Positions 8,702 through 17,153 of a stretch of DNA of 64,000 bases are shown in pieces. Below the pieces are notes generated by a model. That model made no database searches and was not told the DNA's origin. It was given only the letters and a program-made list of their open reading frames with translations. The DNA is from Streptomyces fungicidicus (GTDB lineage: Bacteria; Actinomycetota; Actinomycetes; Streptomycetales; Streptomycetaceae). A program made the position numbers and the translations under genes. Positions within the stretch are counted from its first letter, which is position 1, and the number at the start of each line of letters is the position of its first letter. The DNA lies in NCBI RefSeq assembly GCF_003665435.1, contig NZ_CP023407.1, forward strand, positions 4,258,501-4,322,500, written 5' to 3'.

Positions 8702-9997
8702 ATGCCACGTGGACGTCACCGTCATTCCCCGCCCCTGCACAGGATGCTGCCCCCGTCGGCGATCGCAGGCGTCTCCGTCGTCTGCGCCCTGGGGCCCTGG
8801 GTGTTCACACAACCGATGGTGCTTCGTGTCCTGGCCGGGGCCGCCGCGGTCACGGCGGTCGTCGGTGCCGTCGTCATGCGGAACTGGGACGCCCAGGCGG
8901 GTAAGCGCGTCGCCGAACTCACGCGCGCGCGTGCGAGCGACGAGTGGCGTTTCGAGGAGCGGGTCGCCGAACTGGAGTCGGACCTCGAGGAATCGCGCGA
9001 ACTGCGGGCGAAGCTGGAGCAGCGGCTGCGCGCCAAGCGCGGCGAACTCGCCGGGCTGCGCAACGAACACGCGGCCCTGCTGCGGCGGTACGCCGCGTCG
9101 GAGGTCGACCGGGCGAGCGTTCTGGAGGAACGCCGGGTACTCGAGATAGAGGCCGCGGTTCCGGCCCGCGCGCTGCCGGCGGGGCCGTCGGCGGAGCCGG
9201 GCGACGGGGCGGCCGGGGCGGCCGGGGAGTCCGTCGAGGCGGTCGCGGAGGAGGAGCCGGCAGCTCCCTCCGTCTTCTCGCCGGAGGGCTCGGAGCTGTT
9301 CCTGCGGGCCGGCGCGGCGCTGGCGCGGCTCGCCGGTGACGCCGATGCCGACGCCGATGCCGATGTGGATGTCGACGCGGACGCCGACGCCACGGAGGAC
9401 GAGGCCGTCGCCTCCGCGGCGGCCGACGAGACGTCCGGGCCGGCCGGCGACGCCGCCCCCGCCCGGCCCGGTGACACGCCGGGGGCCGAGGGCTCCCCGG
9501 CGGACGACGGGGCCCCCGGGGGCCCCGAGGACGACGGTCCCGAACCCACGAAGAGGCCCGGGCGGGAGCAGGCGCAGGAGGACGAGGCCGAGGGGCGGTC
9601 CGAGGCGGTCGGCGAGCACGAGCGTACGACCGCCGCCCCCGCGCCGGCCGCTTCTCCCGACCGGCCCGCACGGCAGCCCTCCGGGCACTTCACCGTGCCG
9701 ACGGCGGTGGCGGTCGTCCCGCCGAAGGCGCCGGTGCGGCGGCCGGTGTCCGACGGCGGCTTCGACTTCTTCGGGACGAAGAAGGACGCGGAGGGCACTG
9801 CCCTGGACTCCGTGCAGAACGAGGACCTGGCCGACGTCGTCGGCCAGGAGGCGCTCGCGCTGCACAAGGCGGAGGCCGAGGCGCGCTTCAAGCCCGCCGA
9901 CGAGCAGGCGCGCGGCATCGGCCAGGTCATCGACCTGACGGCGCACGACGAGACGGAACACATCGACGTCCAGGGCCTGCGCAGCGCGGCGTCCTGA
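8702..9997 (+). CDS. Streptomyces membrane protein with coiled coil and Asp/Ala repeat
   Basis: 431 residues from the ATG at 8702. No function recognised. The N-terminus is basic and His-rich, followed by two hydrophobic stretches (about 19-37 and 39-58), then a long charged helix (about 65-155; RVAELTRARASDEWRFEERVAELESDLEESR) that should form a coiled coil. The middle (about 165-350) is low-complexity, rich in Ala, Glu, Asp, Pro and Gly, and contains an alternating Asp-Ala/Asp-Val run near 213-230. The final 85 residues (VPTAVAVVPPKAPVRRP... FDFFGTKKDAEG) look better conserved and may be the functional tail. Long membrane-tethered coiled coils suggest a scaffold role, but this is inference. 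Confidence 0.7.
   Translation: MPRGRHRHSPPLHRMLPPSAIAGVSVVCALGPWVFTQPMVLRVLAGAAAVTAVVGAVVMRNWDAQAGKRVAELTRARASDEWRFEERVAELESDLEESRELRAKLEQRLRAKRGELAGLRNEHAALLRRYAASEVDRASVLEERRVLEIEAAVPARALPAGPSAEPGDGAAGAAGESVEAVAEEEPAAPSVFSPEGSELFLRAGAALARLAGDADADADADVDVDADADATEDEAVASAAADETSGPAGDAAPARPGDTPGAEGSPADDGAPGGPEDDGPEPTKRPGREQAQEDEAEGRSEAVGEHERTTAAPAPAASPDRPARQPSGHFTVPTAVAVVPPKAPVRRPVSDGGFDFFGTKKDAEGTALDSVQNEDLADVVGQEALALHKAEAEARFKPADEQARGIGQVIDLTAHDETEHIDVQGLRSAAS
9336..9390 (+). repeat. GAC/GCC microsatellite-like tandem repeat encoding Asp-Ala and Asp-Val
   Basis: About nine copies of a six-base GAYGCS-type unit (two variants GTGGAT/GTCGAC) lie inside the coiled-coil membrane protein gene and encode an alternating Asp-Ala/Asp-Val stretch. 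Unit length is a multiple of three, so copy-number change would not break the frame. Confidence 0.75.
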
Positions 9998-10010
9998 CCC
10001 CCGCACACCC

Positions 10011-10043
10011 CGACGGGCCCCGCGCACCGCGCGGGGCCCGTCG
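10011..10043 (+). terminator. Strong hairpin terminator after the coiled-coil gene
   Basis: A 15-bp perfect stem (10011-10025 with 10029-10043) and a three-base loop begin 14 bases after the stop at 9997. There is no T run, as is usual in high-GC actinobacteria. The rest of the gap to 10338 (about 295 bases) shows no gene or motif I can support. Confidence 0.75.
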
Positions 10044-10338
10044 CCGTTCGCCCCCACGGCCAACCGGCCTCCACGTCCCGGGCAACTGCCCCTGCGAGGG
10101 CCGACAAGCGCCCGCACGGCGCCCGTCCCGCGTGCCCTGAGCCGCCCGGTGCTCCTGCGTCCCGTGGGGCGCGTGCGGCGACCGGTACGGCACCACGGGC
10201 CCTCGCTCTCCGCGCCGCACGCCGTCCCGGCTTTCCGGCACATGGTGTGCTGCTTCGCGGGCTGCCGTGTGCCGCTGCTGGCTGTCGGTACGTACTGGCG
10301 GGGCCGGTGCTGGGGCGGTGCGGGTGCTCCGGGGGCGG

Positions 10339-11673
10339 TCAGGCCATCCAGCGGTCCGGGCGGGCGTCGCGGCGGCCGGTGCGGGAGCGTTCGGCCTGGG
10401 AGCGCAGGAGGGCCGCGGCCTCCCCGGCGTCGCGCAGGTGGGCCGTCACCGACTTGTTCGCGCCGGTGTCCACATGGACGTGCGCGACGCCCCGCGCCCG
10501 CTGCCACGGCCCCTGGGCCAGCCGCACGCTCTGCACCTTGGCGTGCGGCACCAGGGACAGGCTGCGCCGCAGCAGCCCGCGGCGGGTGGCGAACACCGCG
10601 TCGGTGACGGCGAGTCCGTACCCCCGCCACCACAGCGGAACGCACCACCGCGCGCGGCGCGGCGGCCGGGAGAACGCCTCGCGCGGGGGCACGTTCACCC
10701 CGGGCAGCACCCGCGCGACGACCGACTCGGCGAGCTCGCGCGGAGCGACGGGCAGCAGCAGCGAGTTGGACGACCCCGCCACGTCCAGTTCCACCCGCAC
10801 CCACCCCCGCCGTCGCCACAGCAGCGGCTCGACCAGCCGCACCGCCTGCACCCGCCCCGGCGGCACCGTCCCGTGCGCCCGGTCCAGCAGCCCGTGGTCG
10901 ATGCGCAGCCCGTCCGGCGACTCGCCCAGCGTCCAGTCGTACTCGGCGACGAACCGGCCCACGCTGCTCGCGCCCGCCGCGCCCAGCATCGGCACGGCCG
11001 CGGCGAGCACCGTCCACACGCTGTGGGTGGCCGTCCACAGCAGCGGCACCACGACGCCGGCGACGATGAGCCAGCCCCAGGTCGCCCCGGTCAGCAGCAG
11101 GGAGACGGCGAGGACGCCCGGCGGCACCCGCAGCATCTGCCGGGACGGCGCCTCACCCACCTCGTGCGCGGTCTCCGGCGCGAAACCCGCCGCCCGCGCC
11201 AGCAGTTCGGCGCGCAGCGCCCGTGCCTCGCCGGCCCCCAGGAACGCGAGCTCGTCCTTCTTGTCGGTCCCGATGACGTCCAGTTTGAGCTTCGCCACGC
11301 CGGCGACCCGAGCGAGCAGCGGCTGGGTGACGTCGATGGCCTGGATCCGCTCCAGCCGGATGTGCGCGGTCCGCCGGAACAGCAGCCCGGTACGGATGCG
11401 CAGTTCGCTCTCGGTCACCGCGAAGTGGGTGAACCACCAGGTCAGAAAGCCGTAGAGGGCCGCCGCCGGGATGAGCACGGCGAGGCCGATCAGCAGGGTG
11501 GTGGTCGTCAGCCGGGTCAGCTGGCGCTGCGCCTGGTCGGGATCGTGCAGCGCCCACCCGATGAGCACCGCGACGGGCGCCCACGCCCGCCTGAGCGGTG
11601 TGACGGGGTGCAGCCGCCTCTCGGTCACCGGCGGGCGGTCGCGCACGTCCCCCTGGACGTCCGGGGCCGTCAC
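10339..11673 (-). CDS. PH domain-containing membrane protein, YdbT type
   Basis: 444 residues from the GTG at 11673. Three bacterial PH-like (DUF304/YdbS-YdbT) modules can be traced: each begins after a hydrophobic pair and carries a signature such as TESELRIRTGLLFRRTAHIRLERIQAIDV (about 75-103), PDGLRIDHGLLDRAHGTVPPGRVQAVRL (about 250-277) and VTDAVFATRRGLLRRSLSLVPHAKVQSVRL (about 360-389). Hydrophobic segments near 43-68 and 185-230 anchor it in the membrane. The start overlaps the upstream small PH gene by four bases (GTGA), so the pair forms an operon. Bacillus YdbST is associated with antimicrobial-compound resistance; the function here is unknown. Confidence 0.88.
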   Translation of the reverse strand: MTAPDVQGDVRDRPPVTERRLHPVTPLRRAWAPVAVLIGWALHDPDQAQRQLTRLTTTTLLIGLAVLIPAAALYGFLTWWFTHFAVTESELRIRTGLLFRRTAHIRLERIQAIDVTQPLLARVAGVAKLKLDVIGTDKKDELAFLGAGEARALRAELLARAAGFAPETAHEVGEAPSRQMLRVPPGVLAVSLLLTGATWGWLIVAGVVVPLLWTATHSVWTVLAAAVPMLGAAGASSVGRFVAEYDWTLGESPDGLRIDHGLLDRAHGTVPPGRVQAVRLVEPLLWRRRGWVRVELDVAGSSNSLLLPVAPRELAESVVARVLPGVNVPPREAFSRPPRRARWCVPLWWRGYGLAVTDAVFATRRGLLRRSLSLVPHAKVQSVRLAQGPWQRARGVAHVHVDTGANKSVTAHLRDAGEAAALLRSQAERSRTGRRDARPDRWMA

Positions 11674-12200
11674 AGCCCCGCCGATCGGGCCTCGCCCAGC
11701 TCGGTGAGCCGGTCGCGCAGCCGTTCCGCCTCGGCCGGGTCGAGGCCGGGGATGGTGGCGTCGGTCGCCGCGGCGGCCGTGTGCAGCTGCACGCTGGCCA
11801 GCCCGAAGTGCCGCTCCGCCGGCCCGGAGGTGACCTCGACCAGCTGCATCCGCCCGTACGGCACGACAGTTTCCCGCCGCCACAGCACGCCCCGGCTGAT
11901 CAGCAGGTCGTCGGCGCGCTCCGCGTACCGCCAGGAACGCCAGTTCCGCTCCAGCAGCACCCAGCCCCAGAGCAGCAGCGCCAGCGGCAGCAGCGCGAAG
12001 GCGGCCCAGCCGGGCCCGGCCAGCAGTCCCGGCACCAGCCCGGCGGCCAGGGTCAGCAGCCCCAGCCACACCACCAGCAGCAGCCGCCGCATCCTGAGCA
12101 GCCCGGGAGGCAGCGCGATCCACACCGGCTCCCCGCCGTCCGGGACCGCCGGCCCGCTCGTCGCCGCTGTCCCCGTTTCGTGCGGGCTCCCCGTCTCCAT
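11670..12200 (-). CDS. PH domain-containing membrane protein, YdbS type
   Basis: 176 residues from the ATG at 12200. Two hydrophobic segments (about 36-54 and 56-77) are followed by one DUF304 PH-like module with the signature DDLLISRGVLWRRETVVPYGRMQLVEV and the tail LHTAAAATDATIPGLDPAEAERLRDRL, which is the typical YdbS ending. First gene of the two-gene PH operon; the downstream partner overlaps by four bases. Only 31 bases separate its start from the divergent nuoD start, so both promoters must overlap. Confidence 0.88.
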   Translation of the reverse strand: METGSPHETGTAATSGPAVPDGGEPVWIALPPGLLRMRRLLLVVWLGLLTLAAGLVPGLLAGPGWAAFALLPLALLLWGWVLLERNWRSWRYAERADDLLISRGVLWRRETVVPYGRMQLVEVTSGPAERHFGLASVQLHTAAAATDATIPGLDPAEAERLRDRLTELGEARSAGL

Positions 12201-12231
12201 GGGGCCAGCGTACGTAGGGGAGACTGTGTTC

Positions 12232-13383
12232 ATGACTCCTACGACGGAGACCATGGTCGGTATCGGCGGCGCGGCGGAGAGCACCGACATGGTGCTCAAC
12301 ATCGGGCCCCAGCACCCGTCCACCCACGGCGTGCTGCGGCTGAAGCTCGTCCTGGACGGCGAGCGCATCGTCCACGCGGAGCCCGTGATCGGCTATATGC
12401 ACCGGGGCGCGGAGAAGCTGTTCGAGGCCCGTGACTACCGCCAGATCATCATGCTGGCCAACCGCCACGACTGGCTGTCGGCGTTCTCCAACGAGCTGGG
12501 CGTGGTCCTCGCCGTCGAGCGGATGCTCGGCATGGAGGTCCCCGAGCGGGCGGTGTGGCTGCGCACGCTGCTCGCCGAGCTGAACCGGGTCCTCAACCAC
12601 CTGATGTTCCTCGGTTCCTATCCGCTGGAACTGGGCGGCATCACCCCGATCTTCTACGCGTTCACCGAGCGCGAGGAGCTCCAGCACGTCATGGAGGAGG
12701 TCTCCGGCGGGCGGATGCACTACATGTTCAACCGCGTGGGCGGCCTCAAGGAGGACCTCCCGGCGGGATGGACCACCCGTGCCCGCGCCGCCGTCGCCGA
12801 CGTCCGCTCCCGGATGGACCGCTTCGACGACCTGGTGCTGGGCAACGAGATCTTCCGGGGCCGCACGCGCGGCGTCGGCGTGCTGTCCCCCCGCGCCGTG
12901 CACGCGTACGGCGTGAGCGGGCCCATCGCGCGCGGCTCCGGCGTCGACTTCGACCTGCGCCGCGACGAGCCGTACCTCGCCTACGGCGAACTGGGCGACG
13001 TCCTGAAGGTGGTGACCCGCGAGGAGGGCGACTGCCTCGCCCGTTTCGAGTGCCTCCTGGAGCAGACCCACAACGCCCTCGACCTCGCCGACGCCTGCCT
13101 CGACCGGCTCGCCGAGCTGCCGCCCGGTCCGGTCAACCAGCGGCTCCCGAAGGTCCTCAAGGCCCCCGAGGGGCACACGTACGCGTGGACCGAGAACCCG
13201 CTCGGCATCAACGGCTACTACCTGGTCAGCAAGGGCGAGAAGACGCCGTACCGGCTGAAGCTGCGCTCGGCGTCGTACAACAACATCCAGGCGCTCACCG
13301 AGCTGCTGCCGGGGACGCTGGTCGCGGACATGGTGGCGATTCTCGGGTCAATGTTCTTCGTCGTCGGCGACATCGACAAATAG
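12232..13383 (+). CDS. nuoD: Orphan NADH-quinone oxidoreductase subunit D (NuoD2-like)
   Basis: 383 residues from the ATG at 12232, with GGGGAGA about eight bases upstream. NuoD is a 49-kDa-type complex I subunit forming part of the quinone site with NuoB. Family signatures are IGPQHPSTHGVLRLKLVLDGE (24-44), GYMHRGAEKLFE, ANRHDWLSAFSNE, LLAELNRVLNHL, GGRMHYMFNRVGG and the C-terminal tail VVGDIDK. No other nuo gene is near; Streptomyces is known to carry such a second nuoD outside the 14-gene operon. It could replace NuoD in a variant complex or work with a hydrogenase-like partner; the sequence alone cannot decide. Its last 36 bases overlap the convergent methyltransferase gene. Confidence 0.92.
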   Translation: MTPTTETMVGIGGAAESTDMVLNIGPQHPSTHGVLRLKLVLDGERIVHAEPVIGYMHRGAEKLFEARDYRQIIMLANRHDWLSAFSNELGVVLAVERMLGMEVPERAVWLRTLLAELNRVLNHLMFLGSYPLELGGITPIFYAFTEREELQHVMEEVSGGRMHYMFNRVGGLKEDLPAGWTTRARAAVADVRSRMDRFDDLVLGNEIFRGRTRGVGVLSPRAVHAYGVSGPIARGSGVDFDLRRDEPYLAYGELGDVLKVVTREEGDCLARFECLLEQTHNALDLADACLDRLAELPPGPVNQRLPKVLKAPEGHTYAWTENPLGINGYYLVSKGEKTPYRLKLRSASYNNIQALTELLPGTLVADMVAILGSMFFVVGDIDK

Positions 13384-14406
13384 GTCCGCCGCCCGCGCGA
13401 GCCCGACCGGCTGCACCAGCCACCCGAAGTCGCCGAGACCGCCCGGCGCGGTGAGCTCGGCGGCCTCCCCGGCGCCCGCCAGGGCGCGCACGTAGCCGGC
13501 GGGGTCGGTGGCGGCCAGGGTGAGCGGCGGGCGCGCGCCGCTCACCCCGAGGGCGCGCAGGGCGTCGCGCTGCGCCAGCAGCAGCGCGCCGGGGAGCGGA
13601 CCGGCCGCGGCGCACGCGTCCAGGGCGACATGCGCGGTGAGGTCGCACGACCCGTCCGGCACGGGTGCCGTCTCCCGGCCCTCCCGGAACGCGGTGAGCG
13701 TCCCGAACGGCGGCCGCGACACGGCCGTGTGCGCGTAGTCCACGGCGACGGCCAGCCCCCGTGCGACCGTCCCGGCGGCCGCCGCCCAGGCGCGGTCCCG
13801 GGGCAGCCCGATCTCCGCGCGCAGCCCCTCCTCGCCGCCCGGTGGCCACCACCGTGCCAGCCACTCGGCGTCCGGGCCCGCGACCGGCTCCCCGAGCAGC
13901 TCCGTGCCGTCGTCCCGCACCAGCACCAGCCGCGGGACGCCCGCCGCGTCCACCTCGGCGACGTTCAGCGGCACGTTGTCCAGCCACTCGTTGGCGAAGA
14001 GCAGCCCCGTGATCCCCTCCGGGGGCTCCGCCCGCCACCCGATCCGGGGATCGAGCCCGGCGGGCCGGCCGGTGAGCTCGACCGCGTACGCACGCGTGCG
14101 GGCCGCCACCCCGGCGGGCAGCGCGGCGAGGACGCCGGTGACCAGTTCGCCCCGCCCGGCCGCCATGTCCACGAAGTCGAGCACCGCGGGCCGCCCCAGC
14201 GCCTCGTCGACCCGGCACAGCAGCCGCGCCACGGCGCCGGCGAACAGCCGCGAGGCGTGGACGGAGGTACGGAAGTGCCCGGCCGGGCCCTCGCCGGGCC
14301 GCCGGTAGAAGCCGCCCGGCCCGTACAGGGCCTCCTCGGCCGCCGCCCGCCAGCCCCGCGCGCCGCCCTCCGCGGCCCCCGCCACCTGCCCGTCGTCGCC
14401 TGTCAC
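13348..14406 (-). CDS. SAM-dependent methyltransferase, MidA/DUF185 family
   Basis: 352 residues from the GTG at 14406. The family (COG1565) includes mitochondrial NDUFAF7, which dimethylates an arginine of the complex I NDUFS2 subunit, the NuoD homologue. The conserved parts are YGPGGFYRRPGEGPAGHFRTSVHASRLFA near 28-56, the SAM-binding stretch VLDFVDMAAGRGELVTGVLAAL (75-96), LLFANEWLDNVPLNV, and VAVDYAHT. Lying tail-to-tail with an orphan nuoD, overlapping it by 36 bases, makes NuoD a natural candidate substrate. The link is my inference from the eukaryotic family member and position. Confidence 0.85.
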   Translation of the reverse strand: MTGDDGQVAGAAEGGARGWRAAAEEALYGPGGFYRRPGEGPAGHFRTSVHASRLFAGAVARLLCRVDEALGRPAVLDFVDMAAGRGELVTGVLAALPAGVAARTRAYAVELTGRPAGLDPRIGWRAEPPEGITGLLFANEWLDNVPLNVAEVDAAGVPRLVLVRDDGTELLGEPVAGPDAEWLARWWPPGGEEGLRAEIGLPRDRAWAAAAGTVARGLAVAVDYAHTAVSRPPFGTLTAFREGRETAPVPDGSCDLTAHVALDACAAAGPLPGALLLAQRDALRALGVSGARPPLTLAATDPAGYVRALAGAGEAAELTAPGGLGDFGWLVQPVGLARAADLFVDVADDEEH

Positions 14407-14524
14407 CGGGCCAGACTAAGCGCGCGGATATGCCCCGCCTCCACCTTGCGGAGTACACGTACCGACCGGGGATCGGCCCTCCGGTTGACCCCTGCACGCA
14501 TCCGGCAAACCTACGCTGGGTTAC

Positions 14525-15727
14525 GTGCAGCGCCTCTATGACTTCATCCGCAGACACCCGACGTGGGTCGACGGCTTCTGGGCCGTGGTCCTGTTCGGGA
14601 TTTCGGTCCTCAGCGGAACGACCATGGAGGAGTCCCGGGGGACGGACCTGCCCGCCCTCACCGTGCCGGTCATGCTGCTGCTGTCGCTGGTCGTCACGCT
14701 GCGCCGCCGGATGCCCGAGCGGATGCTGCTCCTCGCCCTCGCGGTGGGCCTGGGACAGCTGATCGCGGACGTGGCGACGCTGCCCGCCGACTTCGCCCTG
14801 CTGGTGATCGTCTACACGGTCGCGGCGGTCGGGGCCCGCTGGGCCTCCCGCGTCGCGCTGACCGCCGGCCTGTGCGCCGCGCCCCTCGCGCAGCTGCGCT
14901 GGCCGACCGAAGAGGCGAGCACGGCGCAGAACCTCGCCATCATGGTCCTCCAGACCGTGCCCTTCGCCCTTGCCTGGGTGCTCGGCGACTCCATCCGCAC
15001 CCGCCGCGCGTACTTCGCGCAGCTGGAAGAGCGTGCCGCCCGGCTGGAGAAGGAGCGCGAGGCGCAGGCGAAGGTGGCGGTCGCCGCCGAACGCGCCCGG
15101 ATAGCCCGCGAGCTGCACGACGTCGTCGCGCACAACGTGTCGGTGATGGTGGTGCAGGCCGACGGCGCCGCCTACGTCCTCGACGCCGCCCCCGACCAGG
15201 CGAAGAAGGCCCTGGAGACCATCTCCTCCACCGGCCGCCAGGCCCTCGCCGAGATGCGCCGCCTGCTGGGCGTGCTGCGCACCGGCGAGCACCAGGAGGC
15301 CGGGGAGTACGTCCCGCAGCCCGACGTGCAGCAGATCGAGGATCTCGTCGAACAGTGCCGGGGCTCCGGCCTCCCGGTGGACTTCCGGGTCGAGGGCACC
15401 CCGCGCCCGCTGCCCAGCGGCGTCGAGCTCACCGCGTACCGCATCGTGCAGGAGGCGCTCACCAACACCCGCAAGCACGGCGGCCCCGACGCGGGCGCCA
15501 GCGTGCGCCTGGTGTACTTCGACGACGGCCTCGGCCTCCTAGTGGAGGACGACGGCAAGGGCGCGCCGCACGAGCTGTACGAGGAGGGCGGGTTCGACGG
15601 CCAGGGCCACGGCCTGATCGGCATGCGCGAGCGGGTCGGCATGGTCGGCGGCACCCTGGACGCGGGTCCGCGGCAGGGCGGAGGATTCCGCATCAGTGTG
15701 CTGCTGCCGCTCAAACCCGCGCATTGA
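14525..15727 (+). CDS. NarL-group sensor histidine kinase
   Basis: 400 residues from the GTG at 14525. Four to six membrane helices occupy residues 15-150 without a sizeable extracytoplasmic domain. A short coiled coil (about 160-185) leads to the HisKA_3 dimerisation box RARIARELHDVVAHNVSVMVVQA with the phospho-acceptor at His198. The ATPase domain follows with an N box (EALTNTRKHGG) and GQGHGLIGMRERVGMVGG. The partner response regulator starts 75 bases after its stop. A hexamer TACGCT (14512-14517) seven bases before the GTG would fit a leaderless transcript, but spacing to TTGACC at 14485 is long (21), so this is tentative. Confidence 0.9.
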   Translation: MQRLYDFIRRHPTWVDGFWAVVLFGISVLSGTTMEESRGTDLPALTVPVMLLLSLVVTLRRRMPERMLLLALAVGLGQLIADVATLPADFALLVIVYTVAAVGARWASRVALTAGLCAAPLAQLRWPTEEASTAQNLAIMVLQTVPFALAWVLGDSIRTRRAYFAQLEERAARLEKEREAQAKVAVAAERARIARELHDVVAHNVSVMVVQADGAAYVLDAAPDQAKKALETISSTGRQALAEMRRLLGVLRTGEHQEAGEYVPQPDVQQIEDLVEQCRGSGLPVDFRVEGTPRPLPSGVELTAYRIVQEALTNTRKHGGPDAGASVRLVYFDDGLGLLVEDDGKGAPHELYEEGGFDGQGHGLIGMRERVGMVGGTLDAGPRQGGGFRISVLLPLKPAH

Positions 15728-15802
15728 CGCCCGCGCACGCCCCTTGTTGACACCTGTCACGCCCCCTGCGGCTGCTGACGACCGAACGGAAGAAGAGGCC
15801 CG

Positions 15803-16474
15803 ATGACGATCCGCGTGATGCTCGTCGACGACCAGGTGCTGCTGCGCACCGGGTTCCGGATGGTGCTCGCCGCCCAGCCGGACATGGATGTCGTGGCGGA
15901 GGCGGGCAACGGCGTGGAGGCCCTGGAGGTGCTGCGGTCCACCGCCGTCGACGTGGTGCTGATGGATGTCCGCATGCCCAAGCTGGACGGCGTGGAGACG
16001 ACCCGGCGGATCTGCGCGGACACCGATCCGCCGAAGGTGCTGATCCTCACCACCTTCGACCTCGACGAGTACGCCTTCTCCGGGCTGAAGGCGGGCGCGT
16101 CCGGCTTCATGCTCAAGGACGTGCCGCCGGGCGAGCTGCTCGCCGCGATCCGCGCGGTGCACAGCGGCGACGCCGTGGTCGCCCCCTCCACCACCCGCCG
16201 GCTCCTGGACCGGTTCGCGCCGATGCTGCCCGGCACGGGCAAGCAGGCCGAGCACCAGGAACTGGGACGGCTCACCGGGCGCGAGCGGGAGGTCATGGTG
16301 CTGGTCGCGCAGGGCCTGTCCAACGGCGAGATCGCGGCCCGGCTGGTGCTCTCCGAGGCCACCGTGAAGACCCACGTCGGCCGCATCCTGACCAAGCTGG
16401 GGCTGCGGGACCGGGTGCAGGTGGTCGTCCTCGCCTACGAGACGGGTCTGGTGCGGGCCGGCGGACACGGCTGA
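15803..16474 (+). CDS. NarL/LuxR-type response regulator
   Basis: 223 residues. The receiver domain (1-120) has the acidic pair at 9-10, phospho-acceptor Asp55 in VVLMDVRMP, and Lys in MLKD near 107. The LuxR-type helix-turn-helix is at about 155-215 (LTGREREVMVLVAQGLSNGEIAARLVLSEATVKTHVGRI). AGAAGAGG is placed about eight bases before the ATG. It is the cognate partner of the upstream kinase and the pair is probably one transcript. Such pairs in Streptomyces often regulate stress or antibiotic production; no target can be read from the sequence. Confidence 0.93.
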   Translation: MTIRVMLVDDQVLLRTGFRMVLAAQPDMDVVAEAGNGVEALEVLRSTAVDVVLMDVRMPKLDGVETTRRICADTDPPKVLILTTFDLDEYAFSGLKAGASGFMLKDVPPGELLAAIRAVHSGDAVVAPSTTRRLLDRFAPMLPGTGKQAEHQELGRLTGREREVMVLVAQGLSNGEIAARLVLSEATVKTHVGRILTKLGLRDRVQVVVLAYETGLVRAGGHG

Positions 16475-16505
16475 ACGCGCGGCCGCGCGTCGGTAGGGTG
16501 CGCGC

Positions 16506-17135
16506 ATGCTTCTGTGGATCAACGGGCCCTTCGGGGGCGGCAAGACGCAGACCGCACATGAGATACGGCGCCGTCTGCCGGGCAGCGTCGTCTGCGACCC
16601 GGAGCATCCGGGGTTCGGCCTGAACCGCATGCTGCCGCCCGGACTGCGCGGCGACTTCCAGGACTTGAGGTCCTGGCGGCAGGGCGTGGTCGAGGTCCTC
16701 GACCTGACCCTCACCCGGCACGAGGGCGTGGTGATCGCGCCGATGACCGTCACCGATCCCGGGCACTTCGCGGAGACCGTGGGCCGGCTGCGCGAACTCG
16801 GCCACGACGTCCACCACTTCACCCTCCTCGCCGAGCGCGAGACGGTGCTGCGGCGGCTGCGGGAGCGCGGCCTCGGCCGCCTCCTCGGGTCGGTCCTGGG
16901 CAACGCCGCCCTCCGCCGGGAGAGCTGGGCGGTGCGGCGGCTCGACGACTGCCTGGAGCGGCTGCGCGAGCCGGAGTTCGCCGAGCACCTGTGGACGGAC
17001 CGCGTCACGGTGCCGAGAACGGCCGACCGCATCGCCGTGCTCGCCGGCCTGACGCTGCGCCCCAACCACGAGGGCCGGCTGCGGACCCGGCTGCGGCAGG
17101 CGGGCGTGGGCATCCGGCACATCCGCCTCGACTGA
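16506..17135 (+). CDS. P-loop ATPase, TmrB-like
   Basis: 209 residues. It starts directly with a strand and a Walker A-like loop INGPFGGGKTQTA (5-17), and the rest resembles the TmrB/adenylate-kinase-like P-loop group: DPEHPGFGLNRMLP, DLRSWRQGVVEVLDLTL, IAPMTVTDPGHF, and a lid region with several Arg residues (RETVLRRLRERGL). TmrB confers tunicamycin resistance in Bacillus, and distant relatives are common in Streptomyces as 'ATP-binding protein' or 'chloramphenicol phosphotransferase-like'. I cannot assign a substrate. It follows the response regulator by 31 bases and could share its transcript. Confidence 0.8.
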   Translation: MLLWINGPFGGGKTQTAHEIRRRLPGSVVCDPEHPGFGLNRMLPPGLRGDFQDLRSWRQGVVEVLDLTLTRHEGVVIAPMTVTDPGHFAETVGRLRELGHDVHHFTLLAERETVLRRLRERGLGRLLGSVLGNAALRRESWAVRRLDDCLERLREPEFAEHLWTDRVTVPRTADRIAVLAGLTLRPNHEGRLRTRLRQAGVGIRHIRLD

Positions 17136-17153
17136 TACGCGGGGTGCGCGCCG

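Noticed and set aside
9998..10338. Possible short gene in the gap before the PH operon
   Set aside because: All frames there are Arg/Pro/Gly-rich without ribosome sites; only a terminator is supported.
10267..12231. Plus-strand frame of about 650 residues upstream of and in frame with nuoD
   Set aside because: It is antisense to the PH-domain pair, is Arg/His/Pro/Gln-rich without any domain, and nuoD has its own ribosome site and conserved start at 12232.
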